A stretch of 64,000 nucleotides of DNA from SLQH01 sp964612995 (lineage in GTDB: Bacteria > Planctomycetota > UBA11346), in the NCBI GenBank assembly GCA_964612995.1, contig CAZTGE010000001.1, positions 1 to 64,000 of the forward strand, given 5' to 3'. A program made the translations under genes and the position numbers. Positions 29,540 through 37,621 of this stretch are shown one piece after another. The notes beneath the pieces were generated by a model. It saw only the letters and a program-made list of their open reading frames with translations, was not told the DNA's origin and did not search any database. Every line of letters starts with the position of its first letter. Positions within the stretch are counted from its first letter, which is position 1.

Positions 29540-31182
29540 GATGCACCTCCGATCGCCACCAGGGGCCCAGCGAGCAGATGGCGACCGCTGGTCACGGTCT
29601 CGCCCGCCGGTCCGGGGATGTCGGCCAGCGGGCTGGCGAGCACCGCCTGGAAGAAACCGGGCTTGTTCGCCGCGCGTTGCCACGAGGCGGCGGCGCCGGG
29701 CCCGAGCCGTGCCGCACCGCCGAGCGGTCGCGGCTCGCGCGACAACGCGACCAGCTCGATGCTCGCGCCCGGTTCCACCGCGTCGCAGGCCCAGTGGCGG
29801 CCCTTAGGATCGACGTAGTGGAGCTGCTCGATCCGCGTCCCGAGGCCATTGAGCAGCGTATAGCCTCTGGCACCGGCGCTGAGCTGCAGCCGTTCGCGCG
29901 CGGCCTCGACGGTGACGTAGTGCAGACGGGCGCTGCGCCGGGTCGGCACCAGCTGCCCGCTCAACTGCTGGGACCCGTCCCAGTCGATACGCCAGCTTCT
30001 GCCGTCGTGACCGTAGCGATGGCGACGGCGGTCATCGAAGGTGCCCGGGTCGCCCGGCAGCACCGCGGTATCGAGTCCGACCGCGACCTGGCTGTGTCCG
30101 AAGGGGGCATAGTAGCTGATCCCGGTCCAGCGGACCGCACGATGTGCCGGGGCATCGAGCCAGGTGTAGGAATCGACCGTGCGCCGGGTGTGCAGCCCCT
30201 CGGAGAACAGGTTGAACACCACCAGGGCGATGCAGGTGATCAAACTGATCACCGGAATCGAGACCAACAACAGATGCCGCGCCGCGCGACGCCAGAGCAG
30301 GTACCAGAAATTCACCGGTCCGATGAGCACGATGAAGGCGAGGGCGAGAAGGATGAAACCGCCGACCGGCACCTCGCCGACGCCGGGGATCTCGATATCG
30401 CTCGCCGAATGGCGCCGGATGGTCTGTGCCGTCTGGTTGCAGGCGCGTACCCCCTCGTGGTTGGCCCCGGACCAGCTGAGGCGACAGACCGGGATCCCGG
30501 CGCGACTCCAGGCGTCGTCCGGAGCGGTGGTGGAGGACGGACCGAAAACCGCCAGGGTCCCGCCAGCGCGGACCCAATCGCCGAGGGCCTGGCGCTGCGC
30601 TGCGCTCAGCCGCTCGCTCATCTGCTCGCCGATCACCACCACCATCCACGGCGGAAAACCCTGCCAGCGGTCGGGCAGGTCACCCGCCTCGAACTGCAAC
30701 ACCCGATCGCGTGCGCTGCTCCGGCCTCGACCCCAGTAGCGACGGTCGATCAACTGGGCCAGCCTGTCGCGCTGGTCCATGTCGAGCTGACCGACGAAGA
30801 CGATGTCGGCGCCAGCACCGCTCGCGGTCAGATGACTCGAGCCCCGGAGCCCGGAAGCGCTGCGCCAGCTCAGCGTGACCGGCCAGAATTCTTCCATCCC
30901 CGGCGGCAGCAGCAGCGTGCGCTGATGACTGCCCGCCGGCAGATCCCACTTCGCGCTGGCGCCGCTGAAGCGCGACGTAGCCCGCACCGTGAGCTCCAGC
31001 GGCACGGCGCTGTGGATGCGCACCATCACCGGCGTGTAGCCGACCGGATCGATCCAGAGCATCCGACCTTCGATCTGCGGCCCCTGGACCTGTGGACCGG
31101 AGACCGCGGCCACAAGCTGACCCAAGCAGACAGACGACAGCAACAGCAGGCGCAGAAGCGCGGCGAGCGGCGCGGGGCTCAT
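29536..31182 (-). CDS. Exported/membrane protein with GATase-like domain, MoxR operon
   Basis: A 548-residue protein from an ATG overlapping the moxR stop (ATGA). A signal peptide (LAALLRLLLLSSVCLGQLVAA) is followed by beta-rich sequence. A GATase1-like segment at ~120-230 (ADIVFVGQLDMD; MVVVIGEQMSERLSAAQRQALGDWVRAGGTL, cited as landmarks) precedes two or three membrane helices (~275-350) and a ~200-residue beta-rich C-terminal domain. No catalytic Cys-His-Glu set is evident, so the GATase-like fold is probably binding-only. Comparable proteins occur in planctomycete and verrucomicrobial MoxR operons, without known function. Confidence 0.75.
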   Translation of the reverse strand: MSPAPLAALLRLLLLSSVCLGQLVAAVSGPQVQGPQIEGRMLWIDPVGYTPVMVRIHSAVPLELTVRATSRFSGASAKWDLPAGSHQRTLLLPPGMEEFWPVTLSWRSASGLRGSSHLTASGAGADIVFVGQLDMDQRDRLAQLIDRRYWGRGRSSARDRVLQFEAGDLPDRWQGFPPWMVVVIGEQMSERLSAAQRQALGDWVRAGGTLAVFGPSSTTAPDDAWSRAGIPVCRLSWSGANHEGVRACNQTAQTIRRHSASDIEIPGVGEVPVGGFILLALAFIVLIGPVNFWYLLWRRAARHLLLVSIPVISLITCIALVVFNLFSEGLHTRRTVDSYTWLDAPAHRAVRWTGISYYAPFGHSQVAVGLDTAVLPGDPGTFDDRRRHRYGHDGRSWRIDWDGSQQLSGQLVPTRRSARLHYVTVEAARERLQLSAGARGYTLLNGLGTRIEQLHYVDPKGRHWACDAVEPGASIELVALSREPRPLGGAARLGPGAAASWQRAANKPGFFQAVLASPLADIPGPAGETVTSGRHLLAGPLVAIGGAS

Positions 31183-32183
31183 ACCGCGAGCTCGGGGGTT
31201 TCGGCGATCAGGGTCCGGACCACGGCCGCCGCGTCGAGATCCTCGAGCCCGGCCTCGTAGCCGAGTACCAGGCGATGGGCCAGGGTCGGCACCGCCACCG
31301 CGCGTACGTCCTCGAAGCCGACCGCCGGCCGGCCAGCGAGCAGCGCCGCAGCCCGGGCGCAAGCGGCGAGGGTCAGCGCCGCGCGCGGGCTCGCGCCCCA
31401 GCGGACGTAACGGCGCACGCACTCCGGGCTGGTCTCGCGATCGGGACGGGTGGCGTCGACGAGGTGGGCGAGGTAGCGCCCCACCGCCTCGGGCAGGGCG
31501 ACCCGACGCACGGCCGCGAGCAGCTCGGCGAGTCCGGCGGCATCGGTGACCGGCTCGGGGACCGGCGCCACCCCGCTCTGACGCTGCAACACGATCTGCG
31601 CCAGCACCGAACGCTCGACGCCGGCGACCGTGACCTTCATCGCGAAACGGTCCAGCTGGGCTTCGGGCAGCGGATAGGTCCCATCGAGCTCGATCGGGTT
31701 CTGGGTCGCGAGGACGAAGAAGGGCTCGGGCAGGCGATGGGTGGTCTCGAGCACGGTGACGCTGTGTTCCTGCATCGCCTCGAGCAGCGCCGACTGGGTC
31801 TTGGGGCTCGCGCGGTTGATCTCGTCGGCGAGCACGATCTGGGCGAAGACCGGCCCGGGGCGGAAGACCTGTTCGCGTCCGCCGTCGGGGGTCTGCTGCA
31901 ACACATGGGTCCCGGTGATGTCGCCCGGCAGCAAGTCGGGGGTGAACTGGATGCGCTTGTAGTCGCAACCGCACAGGGACCCCAGAGCCTTGACCAGCTC
32001 GGTCTTGCCCAGGCCCGGCAGCCCTTCGAGCAACACGTGGCCGCCGGCGAGCATCCCGGTCAGGGTCAGGCGGGTCATCGCCTCCTGACCGAGGAGGACC
32101 TGATCCATCCCCGCGAGGATCGCGCGCGCACGCGTGCGGCAGGTCTCGACCTCGGTTTCACTGATCATCGGCATCTGCGTCAT
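31179..32183 (-). CDS. MoxR-family AAA+ ATPase
   Basis: A 334-residue ATPase with Walker A GLPGLGKTELV (54-64), Walker B IVLADEINRASPKTQSALLE, sensor-1 FVLATQNP and the MoxR-typical LPEAQLDRFAMK. The C-terminal lid domain includes SPRAALTLAACARA. MoxR proteins work as chaperone-like ATPases with VWA partners, several of which lie downstream in this operon. Candidate starts at 32183, 32174 and 32168 are all in frame and overlap the upstream gene slightly; the first is used. The frame open to 32276 is overlap only. Confidence 0.95.
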   Translation of the reverse strand: MTQMPMISETEVETCRTRARAILAGMDQVLLGQEAMTRLTLTGMLAGGHVLLEGLPGLGKTELVKALGSLCGCDYKRIQFTPDLLPGDITGTHVLQQTPDGGREQVFRPGPVFAQIVLADEINRASPKTQSALLEAMQEHSVTVLETTHRLPEPFFVLATQNPIELDGTYPLPEAQLDRFAMKVTVAGVERSVLAQIVLQRQSGVAPVPEPVTDAAGLAELLAAVRRVALPEAVGRYLAHLVDATRPDRETSPECVRRYVRWGASPRAALTLAACARAAALLAGRPAVGFEDVRAVAVPTLAHRLVLGYEAGLEDLDAAAVVRTLIAETPELAV

Positions 32184-33573
32184 CCTGTTCGCTGGCGAAG
32201 TAGCGTTGCACCGCGGCGCGGTGGCGTGGAGCGATCCGGGCCCGACGCGCATCGGCCGCTCCAGGCCCGATGTCACGCAGGCGCGCGCGTTGCAGCGCGC
32301 GGTTGGCGGCGTCGTCGAGCTCGGGCGCCCGCCGGCTCTCGGCCAGGGTCACCGAGCCGTCGGAGTTGATGCGGGCGCCGGCCGGCAGGCCTTCCAGCTC
32401 GCCGGGTTCGGTCTCCTGCTGCTGGTGGGTCAGTTCGAGCGCGGCGGCGCCGGGCCCGCGGGCGATGCCACCGCGACCCGGCTGCCCGCCAAGGCGCTGG
32501 AGCAGACGTGCGAAATCATCGCCGCGACCGAGGCCCGAGCGTTCGCCCGCAGCCGCGAGCGCGGCGCCGAGCCGTTGTGCCAGGGCCTGTTCGGCCGCCG
32601 GATCGCGCGCGCCTTGCCTCCCGCGATCGCCCTGGCCTGCGCCTGGCAGCAACCCGCGTTCGCGCAGGCGATCCAGCGCCTCGTCATCGAGCATTCCTTG
32701 CGCCGCCGCGGCGTCGAGCACGCGCGCGAGCTCGGCGTGGCCCGGCTGACCCTGTTGCGGCAGCAGACCCGGCGCCTGCCTGGCCAGCCTGGTCAGTGCC
32801 TGCGCCAGCGCCGCTGACTCGCGTTCGCGCGCAGCCGGATCGGCAGTGGCGGTGCGCCGTGCCTGCGCCAGAGCCTCAGCCAGCCGCTGCGTGCTGCGGC
32901 GCTGTTCGGCGCCGAGGCCGGCCGCGAGACGGTCCAGTCCTTCCCACACCGCCTGATCCATGCCACGCTCGTTCGCGGCCGTGGCGATCGACTCGAGCTG
33001 CTCCAACAGCTCCTGCTTGCGTTCCTGGCTCAGCACCCCCTCCTCGGCCATCTGCTCGAGCAGCTCCCGTGGCTGTGCGAGCAGTTGATCAACCCGCCCT
33101 GCGGACGAGCTGCCGGGATCGCGCTGGGGCAGCGCCACGGCGATCAGCACCGCGAGCACGGCGACCAGCACGCGGCCGCTACCGCTCCAGTCTAAGGGCG
33201 GCAGCCGGACCCGATCGAGACAAGGGCGCAGGCGTTGCAGCCAGCCCGGATCGCGCGCTGCGGGCTCCTCGTCGGCCAGGGCCATCGCCAGACCGCGCGA
33301 CTGCGCGAGTCGATCCAACCGCGCCGCCGTGATCGCATGCGGCTCCGGAGGACCGTACCACCGGCGTGACAGCAGAATCGGCGCCACCAGTCCGACCACG
33401 GGCAGCCACACCACAGTCGACGACCATCCGGGCAATGCGAGACGGATGCACACTTGCACCAGCGCGACCGCACCGAGCGACAACGCCCAGGCCGTCAGCA
33501 ACCGCCCGAGACAGCGCTGCAGCCGCTGGCGGCGATCGACCGCGCACATGAGTTGTTCGAGCCGCTGAGCCAT
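32158..33573 (-). CDS. Membrane protein with long helical Gln/Arg-rich region (DUF4175-like)
   Basis: A 471-residue protein heading the MoxR operon. Two close N-terminal membrane helices (~27-48 and ~53-68) and a third (VLVAVLAVLIAVALP, ~131-145) precede ~300 residues of charged helix, many with coiled-coil spacing (ERKQELLEQLESIATAANE; LDRLRERGLLPGAGQ). Gly-rich stretches and a basic end follow. The design resembles the DUF4175-type proteins found beside MoxR/DUF58 genes. It has no enzymatic motif and may tether or regulate the complex. It overlaps moxR by about 26 bases. Confidence 0.75.
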   Translation of the reverse strand: MAQRLEQLMCAVDRRQRLQRCLGRLLTAWALSLGAVALVQVCIRLALPGWSSTVVWLPVVGLVAPILLSRRWYGPPEPHAITAARLDRLAQSRGLAMALADEEPAARDPGWLQRLRPCLDRVRLPPLDWSGSGRVLVAVLAVLIAVALPQRDPGSSSAGRVDQLLAQPRELLEQMAEEGVLSQERKQELLEQLESIATAANERGMDQAVWEGLDRLAAGLGAEQRRSTQRLAEALAQARRTATADPAARERESAALAQALTRLARQAPGLLPQQGQPGHAELARVLDAAAAQGMLDDEALDRLRERGLLPGAGQGDRGRQGARDPAAEQALAQRLGAALAAAGERSGLGRGDDFARLLQRLGGQPGRGGIARGPGAAALELTHQQQETEPGELEGLPAGARINSDGSVTLAESRRAPELDDAANRALQRARLRDIGPGAADARRARIAPRHRAAVQRYFASEQDDADADDQ

Positions 33574-33712
33574 TCTCGGATCCCATCAGGTGCCGTACGG
33601 CGGCAGCATATACCACCGGGGACGTATGATCCAGGCACAGCCATCAGCGAGGGCTTCACCCCCGTCAATCGAAGGAGGTGCATCGCCAGCACGCGCTGCT
33701 ATCATGTGCCAC

Positions 33713-34012
33713 ATGGCTACGCGATCGACCTGCCTGCTCGTGGAAACCGAATTCCGCACCCTGCTCGAGGCCTTGCACGGCTACCTGCTGCGTGATCGCT
33801 CTGCCGAGGATCCGGCAGCCTGCGAGGAGTGCGTACAGGGCCTCGATCGGCCTCAGTGCGAGGCACTCCATCGGCGCCTGCAGCGCTTGCATGCCGATTG
33901 TCGGTTGTTGTTGCAGGATATGCACACCCTGGAGGACGCGAGCGATACGCCGGCCAGCGATCCGGCGTTCGAACACGCCGGCGGGGCCTCTACTCCCCGA
34001 ACTTCTCTTTGA
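33713..34012 (+). CDS. Small helical protein, hypothetical
   Basis: A ~99-residue frame on the plus strand (MATRSTCLLVETEFRTLLEA start) with amphipathic helices and several Cys, between the MoxR operon promoter side and the acyl-carrier gene it converges with. The last ~20 codons overlap the opposite-strand ACP gene. GGAGG at 33674 lies too far from either ATG (33704 or 33713) to be convincing. Composition looks coding, but the evidence is weak; it may be a spurious frame. Confidence 0.4.
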   Translation: MATRSTCLLVETEFRTLLEALHGYLLRDRSAEDPAACEECVQGLDRPQCEALHRRLQRLHADCRLLLQDMHTLEDASDTPASDPAFEHAGGASTPRTSL

Positions 34013-34271
34013 TCCGCCCGTCGATGAAGTCGATGGCCTCGCCGATGGTCTTCATACCCTCATCGCCGGGCAGGACCTCGTCGAAATTGATGCTGAAGGC
34101 GTCTTCGAGGTCCATGGTGATCTCGGCGATGTCGAGATGGTTGTCAGTGATCGCCGGGACCAGCTCCTGGTGCTCGTAGTCGTAATCCGGATCTTCGCCC
34201 GGCAGAGGCAGGTTGTGCAGTTTGTTGCACAACAGCTCGATGACTTCTTCGGAAATCCGTTTGCGATCCAT
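33990..34271 (-). CDS. Acyl carrier protein paralogue lacking the phosphopantetheine serine
   Basis: A 93-residue four-helix ACP-like protein. Helix II reads DNHLDIAEITMDLEDAF (43-59) and is nearly identical to the neighbouring canonical ACP segment DSLDIAEIMMDLEDAF, but the invariant DSL is replaced. His45 stands where the serine that carries 4'-phosphopantetheine should be, and the preceding Asp is Asn. Helix I (ISEEVIELLCNKLHNL) and helix III (KTIGEAIDFIDGRIKEKF) are intact, so the fold should be kept. It is the third gene after acpP and fabF on the same strand, 60 bases below fabF. It cannot carry an acyl chain in the usual way and may regulate or scaffold FabF or another partner. Confidence 0.88.
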   Translation of the reverse strand: MDRKRISEEVIELLCNKLHNLPLPGEDPDYDYEHQELVPAITDNHLDIAEITMDLEDAFSINFDEVLPGDEGMKTIGEAIDFIDGRIKEKFGE

Positions 34272-34331
34272 CGCCGGGTGCTCGATATCGTTGCAGGGGG
34301 CGGGGGCGGCCGAAGCCGCGCAAGGCGCGGT

Positions 34332-35582
34332 TCAGCCGGTGAAGCGTTTGAATACCACGCAGGCGTTGTGCCCACCGAACCCCAGGTTGTTGGAGAGGCC
34401 GTAGTCGACTTGAAGCTCACGGGCCTCGTTGGGGATGTAATCCAGATCGCACTCCGGATCCGGGGTGGTGTAATTGGCGGTCGGCGGCAACACGCCATCG
34501 CGCAGGGCGCAGATGGTGGCGATGGCCTCGATCCCGCCAGCGGCACCGAGCGCATGCCCGGTCACGCCCTTGGTGCTGCTCACGGGCAGCGCGCGGGCGT
34601 GGTCGCCGAAGACCTTCTTGATGATCAGGGTCTCGGTCTTGTCATTCGGCGGGGTCGAGGTGCCGTGCGCGTTGAGATAACCGAGCTGCTCCGGCGCGAT
34701 ACCGGCGTCGGCCAGCGCGGCGCGCATGCAGGCTGCGCCCGAGATGCCCTCGGTGTCCGGCGCGGTCTCGTGGAAGGCATCGCCGTTGCAGGCGGCTCCG
34801 ACCACTTCGCCGTAGATCGTGGCTCCGCGTTTGCGCGCATGCTCGAACTCCTCGAGCACCAGCACCCCCGCGCCCTCGGCCATGACGAAGCCGTCACGGT
34901 CGCGGTCGAAGGGCCGACTGGCGGTCTCGGGCGAGTCGTTGCGCTTGGACAGTGCGCCGATGCTGTTGAAGCCGGCGAAGCCGAGATGGCTGATCGGGGC
35001 TTCGGCACCACCGCAGATCATCACGTCGCACTGGCCCGACCGGATATGGTTGAGCGCGGCGCCGATGGAGTGGGAACCGGTGGCGCAAGCGGTGGTGATA
35101 CTGTAGTTGGGGCCCTTGGCGCCGTAGACGATCGAGATGTCGCCAGCAGCGCTGTCGACGATCATCTTGGGCACCAGGAAGGCGCTGACCCGGCGGGGGC
35201 CCTTTTCGACGAAGGCGGCGTGTTCCAGCTCGATGGTGCGCAGCCCGCCGATGCCGGAGCCGACCACCACCCCGATCCGGAACGGATCGGGGAGGGAGCC
35301 TTTCTCCAGCCCGGCCATGGCCATGGCCTCGGCTGCGGCCTTGATCGCCAGCAGGCTGTAACGGTCCTTGCGGCGCGCGCCACGTCGATCGCCGTCGGTC
35401 AGTTCGACGTCCTCGAGGTCGACCTCGCCGCAGAACTTGGTCGCGTGCTGTTCGGCATCGATCCGGGTGGTCGGGCCGATGCCCCCCCGCCCGGCGGTGG
35501 TCGCGGACCAGAAGGCATCGACACCGATGCCGTTGGCCGCGAGCACACCCATGCCGGTGACGACGACGCGTCGATCAGCCAT
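34332..35582 (-). CDS. fabF: 3-oxoacyl-[acyl-carrier-protein] synthase II (FabF)
   Basis: The condensing enzyme extends acyl-ACP with malonyl-ACP in type II fatty acid synthesis. The 416-residue protein has the Cys-His-His triad: C166 in TTACATGSHSIG, H306 in NAHGTSTPPND and H343 in KGVTGHALGAAGG. It starts VVVTGMGVLAANG and ends NNLGFGGHNACVVFKRF, both typical. The start overlaps the acpP stop by eight bases, so the two are coupled. All active-site residues are present. The usual plsX-fabH-fabD-fabG genes are not in this cluster. Confidence 0.96.
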   Translation of the reverse strand: MADRRVVVTGMGVLAANGIGVDAFWSATTAGRGGIGPTTRIDAEQHATKFCGEVDLEDVELTDGDRRGARRKDRYSLLAIKAAAEAMAMAGLEKGSLPDPFRIGVVVGSGIGGLRTIELEHAAFVEKGPRRVSAFLVPKMIVDSAAGDISIVYGAKGPNYSITTACATGSHSIGAALNHIRSGQCDVMICGGAEAPISHLGFAGFNSIGALSKRNDSPETASRPFDRDRDGFVMAEGAGVLVLEEFEHARKRGATIYGEVVGAACNGDAFHETAPDTEGISGAACMRAALADAGIAPEQLGYLNAHGTSTPPNDKTETLIIKKVFGDHARALPVSSTKGVTGHALGAAGGIEAIATICALRDGVLPPTANYTTPDPECDLDYIPNEARELQVDYGLSNNLGFGGHNACVVFKRFTG

Positions 35583-35823
35583 TGCTCTCCGCGACCTTCT
35601 GCTCGATGAACTTGATGATGTCGCCGACGGTCTGGGGACCCTCAGCGTTGTCGTCCTCGAGCTTGACGCCGAAAGCGTCTTCCAGGTCCATCATGATCTC
35701 GGCGATGTCGAGCGAATCGGCACCGAGGTCGGCGATCACGTTGCTCTCCGGTTTGACCGCGTCCTTCTCTTTGTCGAGACGCTCGGCGATGATGTCGATG
35801 ACCTTGTCTGCGATGTCGCTCAC
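35575..35823 (-). CDS. acpP: Acyl carrier protein (AcpP)
   Basis: An 82-residue ACP with the phosphopantetheine-attachment serine S37 in LGADSLDIAEIMMDLE, preceded by VKPESNVIADLG and followed by VKLEDDNAEGPQTVGDIIKFIE. The GTG start at 35823 has CAGGAGCAGCC upstream and gives the standard length; the frame open to 36072 would add ~83 residues unlike any ACP. It is coupled to fabF, the usual partner, and sits beside the serine-less paralogue. Confidence 0.95.
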   Translation of the reverse strand: MSDIADKVIDIIAERLDKEKDAVKPESNVIADLGADSLDIAEIMMDLEDAFGVKLEDDNAEGPQTVGDIIKFIEQKVAESNG

Positions 35824-36130
35824 GGCTGCTCCTGCCTTCCATCTGTCCGGTTGGAGGGCTGTCGGGAAATCGTCCGGACGGTGCCAGGGCAGCCGGGCGA
35901 CAAACGCCGGGGCCGGACGGATTCCCAGGGTGAATGGAATATGGACAAGAAGCGGGATGATGAGCATCGTGCGGATGCCGTCAAGCGAAGACGCTTCCAT
36001 CAGAGCCCCCGCCGGCCCTGCGGGCCGGCGACGAAGAGCCAGGAACTTGGCCGCCCCGGACGTTTGTCGCAATGACGCGACCCGGACCGTGAGCGTGTCG
36101 AATGAGCGAGATGGTGTGCGGAGTTCCTGG
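35824..36130. other. Intergenic region upstream of acpP
   Basis: About 300 bases without a convincing gene between the divergent acpP and kdsC sides. The inverted repeat CCGGCCCTGCGGGCCGG at ~36012-36028 can form a hairpin. A 44-codon plus-strand frame from 35941 is Arg/Lys-rich but has no supporting feature. The acpP promoter must lie here; no consensus boxes were clear. Confidence 0.4.
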
Positions 36131-36222
36131 GAAGGGGGCGCTGCCCCCTCGCGCCTTCGGCGCGTCCCAGCCTCCTCGCTGTCGCTCGTCGCGCTCCGCC
36201 GGCCCCACGCGCTTCGGCAAGG
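36131..36222 (+). repeat. Family A repeat, copy A4 (5' half, interrupted by family B)
   Basis: It begins with the GGGGGCGCTGCCCCC hairpin and CGCGCCTTCGGCGCG, where the loop differs from A2 but the stem is intact. It then carries the CTCGCTGTCGCTCGTCGCGC module seen otherwise only in A1. The sequence breaks off after CCCACGCGCTTCGG, where family B copy B2 begins. The last two hairpins of the family are missing. Confidence 0.85.
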
Positions 36223-36384
36223 CAGGGCCGCTCAAAGCTCGCCCCGGGAGCGCCGATCACCAGGTCGGCATGCCTTGTGTCGCCTCCACCTGCGTCCAAC
36301 CGCCCGGCTTTCTTTGGGCTTGGGCCATGGTGACGCAGGTGGAGGCGAGGCATGGCCCTCATTTGCAAGCTTTGAGTCGCCCTG
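36223..36384. repeat. Family B MITE-like repeat, copy B2 (full form)
   Basis: A ~162-base element with 20-base imperfect terminal inverted repeats (CTCAAAGCTCGC on the left, GCAAGCTTTGAG on the right). An inner perfect 15-bp inverted repeat, CGCCTCCACCTGCGT / ACGCAGGTGGAGGCG, surrounds a ~34-base centre. The whole element could fold into one long hairpin. It adjoins copy A4 directly, consistent with insertion into or beside a family A element. No transposase is encoded. Confidence 0.75.
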
Positions 36385-36451
36385 TTCAGCAGGGGACCAA
36401 GCGGATGGACTCGGCCGTGGTGGCCCCTAGCGTGTGGCCCTGGAGACGGCG

Positions 36452-36976
36452 ATGGTCCTGGTCCGGTGGGAGCGCATCCGGCACATCCTCTGCGACGTCG
36501 ACGGCGTGCTGACCGAAGGCATCCTCACCTACACCGCAGACGGTGAACAGACCAAAACCTTCAGTGCTCGCGACGGGCATCTGATCCGCGTCGCCCTGCG
36601 CGCCGGCATCGGTGTCGGGCTGGTCAGCGGCCGACGCTGCGCGGCGCTCGCCAATCGCGCCGACGACCTGGGGTTGAGCCCCTGTTTCCTGGGCGTGAGC
36701 GACAAACGCGCGGTGGTCGCCGACTGGCTGGCGCAGACCGATGGGCTCGACTGGGAACACCTCGCCTTCGTCGGCGACGACCTGCCGGATCTGCGCCTGT
36801 TCGGCGCGGTTGGTTGCGCGGTGGCGGTGGGCGACGCCGCGCCGCGGCTACGACAGTGCGCCGATCTGGTCACCGCGGCACCTGGCGGGCGCGGTGCAGT
36901 GGGCGAGTTCATCGAGCGCCTGCTGCGCCGGCGCGGCGCCTGGAGCCCCGACGAGTGGGGTCGGGTCCATGGCTAG
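36452..36976 (+). CDS. kdsC: 3-deoxy-D-manno-octulosonate 8-phosphate phosphatase (KdsC)
   Basis: A 174-residue HAD-superfamily phosphatase that releases Kdo for lipopolysaccharide core synthesis. HAD motif I is DVDGVLTEG (~15-23), followed by FSARDGHLI, motif II VSGR (~57-60), the KdsC-typical DKRAVVADW and motif III/IV AFVGDDLPDLRLFG. The lack of a cap domain and the small size fit KdsC. The ATG at 36452 has GGAG six bases upstream; a GTG at 36434 is an alternative. Its stop overlaps the next gene by eight bases. It implies a Kdo-containing outer membrane. Confidence 0.93.
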   Translation: MVLVRWERIRHILCDVDGVLTEGILTYTADGEQTKTFSARDGHLIRVALRAGIGVGLVSGRRCAALANRADDLGLSPCFLGVSDKRAVVADWLAQTDGLDWEHLAFVGDDLPDLRLFGAVGCAVAVGDAAPRLRQCADLVTAAPGGRGAVGEFIERLLRRRGAWSPDEWGRVHG

Positions 36977-37616
36977 CCGCGCCGCCTGCCGGTCGGGGCG
37001 CATGGTCGCCTGGGGCCTGCTGCTCGGCTGCTGGATGCTGCTCGGCTGCAGCGATCCCCCACCGCTGCCCGAACCCGGCGTCGTCGGCGGACTGCTCCAC
37101 CTCTGGCGCGCTGGCGAGGCCGAACCGGTGGTGGCGAGCGCCCACCGGGTGCGTCAGCTCGGCGCTGATCTCGGGCAGCTGCGATTCCAGGTCCTGCGCG
37201 CGTGGATCCCCCTGCGCCAGGGGCGCCTGGTCGTCGCCGCGCCAGCCGGAACGATGGACACTGCCGCCGACACCAGTGCGGAACGCCACCGCATCGCGAT
37301 TCCGGAGGAGGACGGCCCGATCCGTTTCACCGGCGTCGAACGCGGCGAACCCTTCGTTGGCGTTGCCACGCACGGCGCCATCAGCGACGGTGGCCGGGTA
37401 TTGGTCCTCCATGCGGTCAAACTGATCCAGGCCGGCCGGGCCTATCGCATGGCCCGGCTCGAGGTGCCCGAGGCCCTGTCCCGCCGCGAACTGCGCTACA
37501 TGGTCGGCGAAGGCGACATCGCCGATCGGCCGGCGACGGCAACGCTGTGCGTTGCGCTCGGGGCGCTGCCACGCGATCTGCAGCTCGATCCCCCCGCCCA
37601 GCCCCCCACGCCCTGA
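36969..37616 (+). CDS. Lipoprotein, possibly LptC-like
   Basis: A 215-residue protein with signal peptide and lipobox (MVAWGLLLGCWMLLGC), so it is membrane-anchored through a lipidated Cys at ~28. The mature ~185 residues are beta-rich (VLRAWIPLRQGRLVVAAPAG; HGAISDGGRVLVLHAVKLI). In many Gram-negatives lptC follows kdsC, and the size and strand pattern would suit the LptC periplasmic domain, but LptC normally has a membrane helix rather than a lipid anchor. The call therefore rests on gene order. Translation is coupled to kdsC. Confidence 0.6.
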   Translation: MASRAACRSGRMVAWGLLLGCWMLLGCSDPPPLPEPGVVGGLLHLWRAGEAEPVVASAHRVRQLGADLGQLRFQVLRAWIPLRQGRLVVAAPAGTMDTAADTSAERHRIAIPEEDGPIRFTGVERGEPFVGVATHGAISDGGRVLVLHAVKLIQAGRAYRMARLEVPEALSRRELRYMVGEGDIADRPATATLCVALGALPRDLQLDPPAQPPTP

Positions 37617-37621
37617 GCCGA

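Noticed and set aside
21590..33573. MoxR/VWA cluster as an anti-phage or conflict system
   Set aside because: There is no nuclease, protease or other effector domain. The membrane-rich BatA/DUF58 composition matches housekeeping envelope operons of PVC bacteria.
35941..36075. 44-codon basic frame resembling a small ribosomal protein
   Set aside because: It lacks the Cys or conserved residues of L32/L36-type proteins, has no good ribosome-binding site, and lies in a repeat-containing gap.
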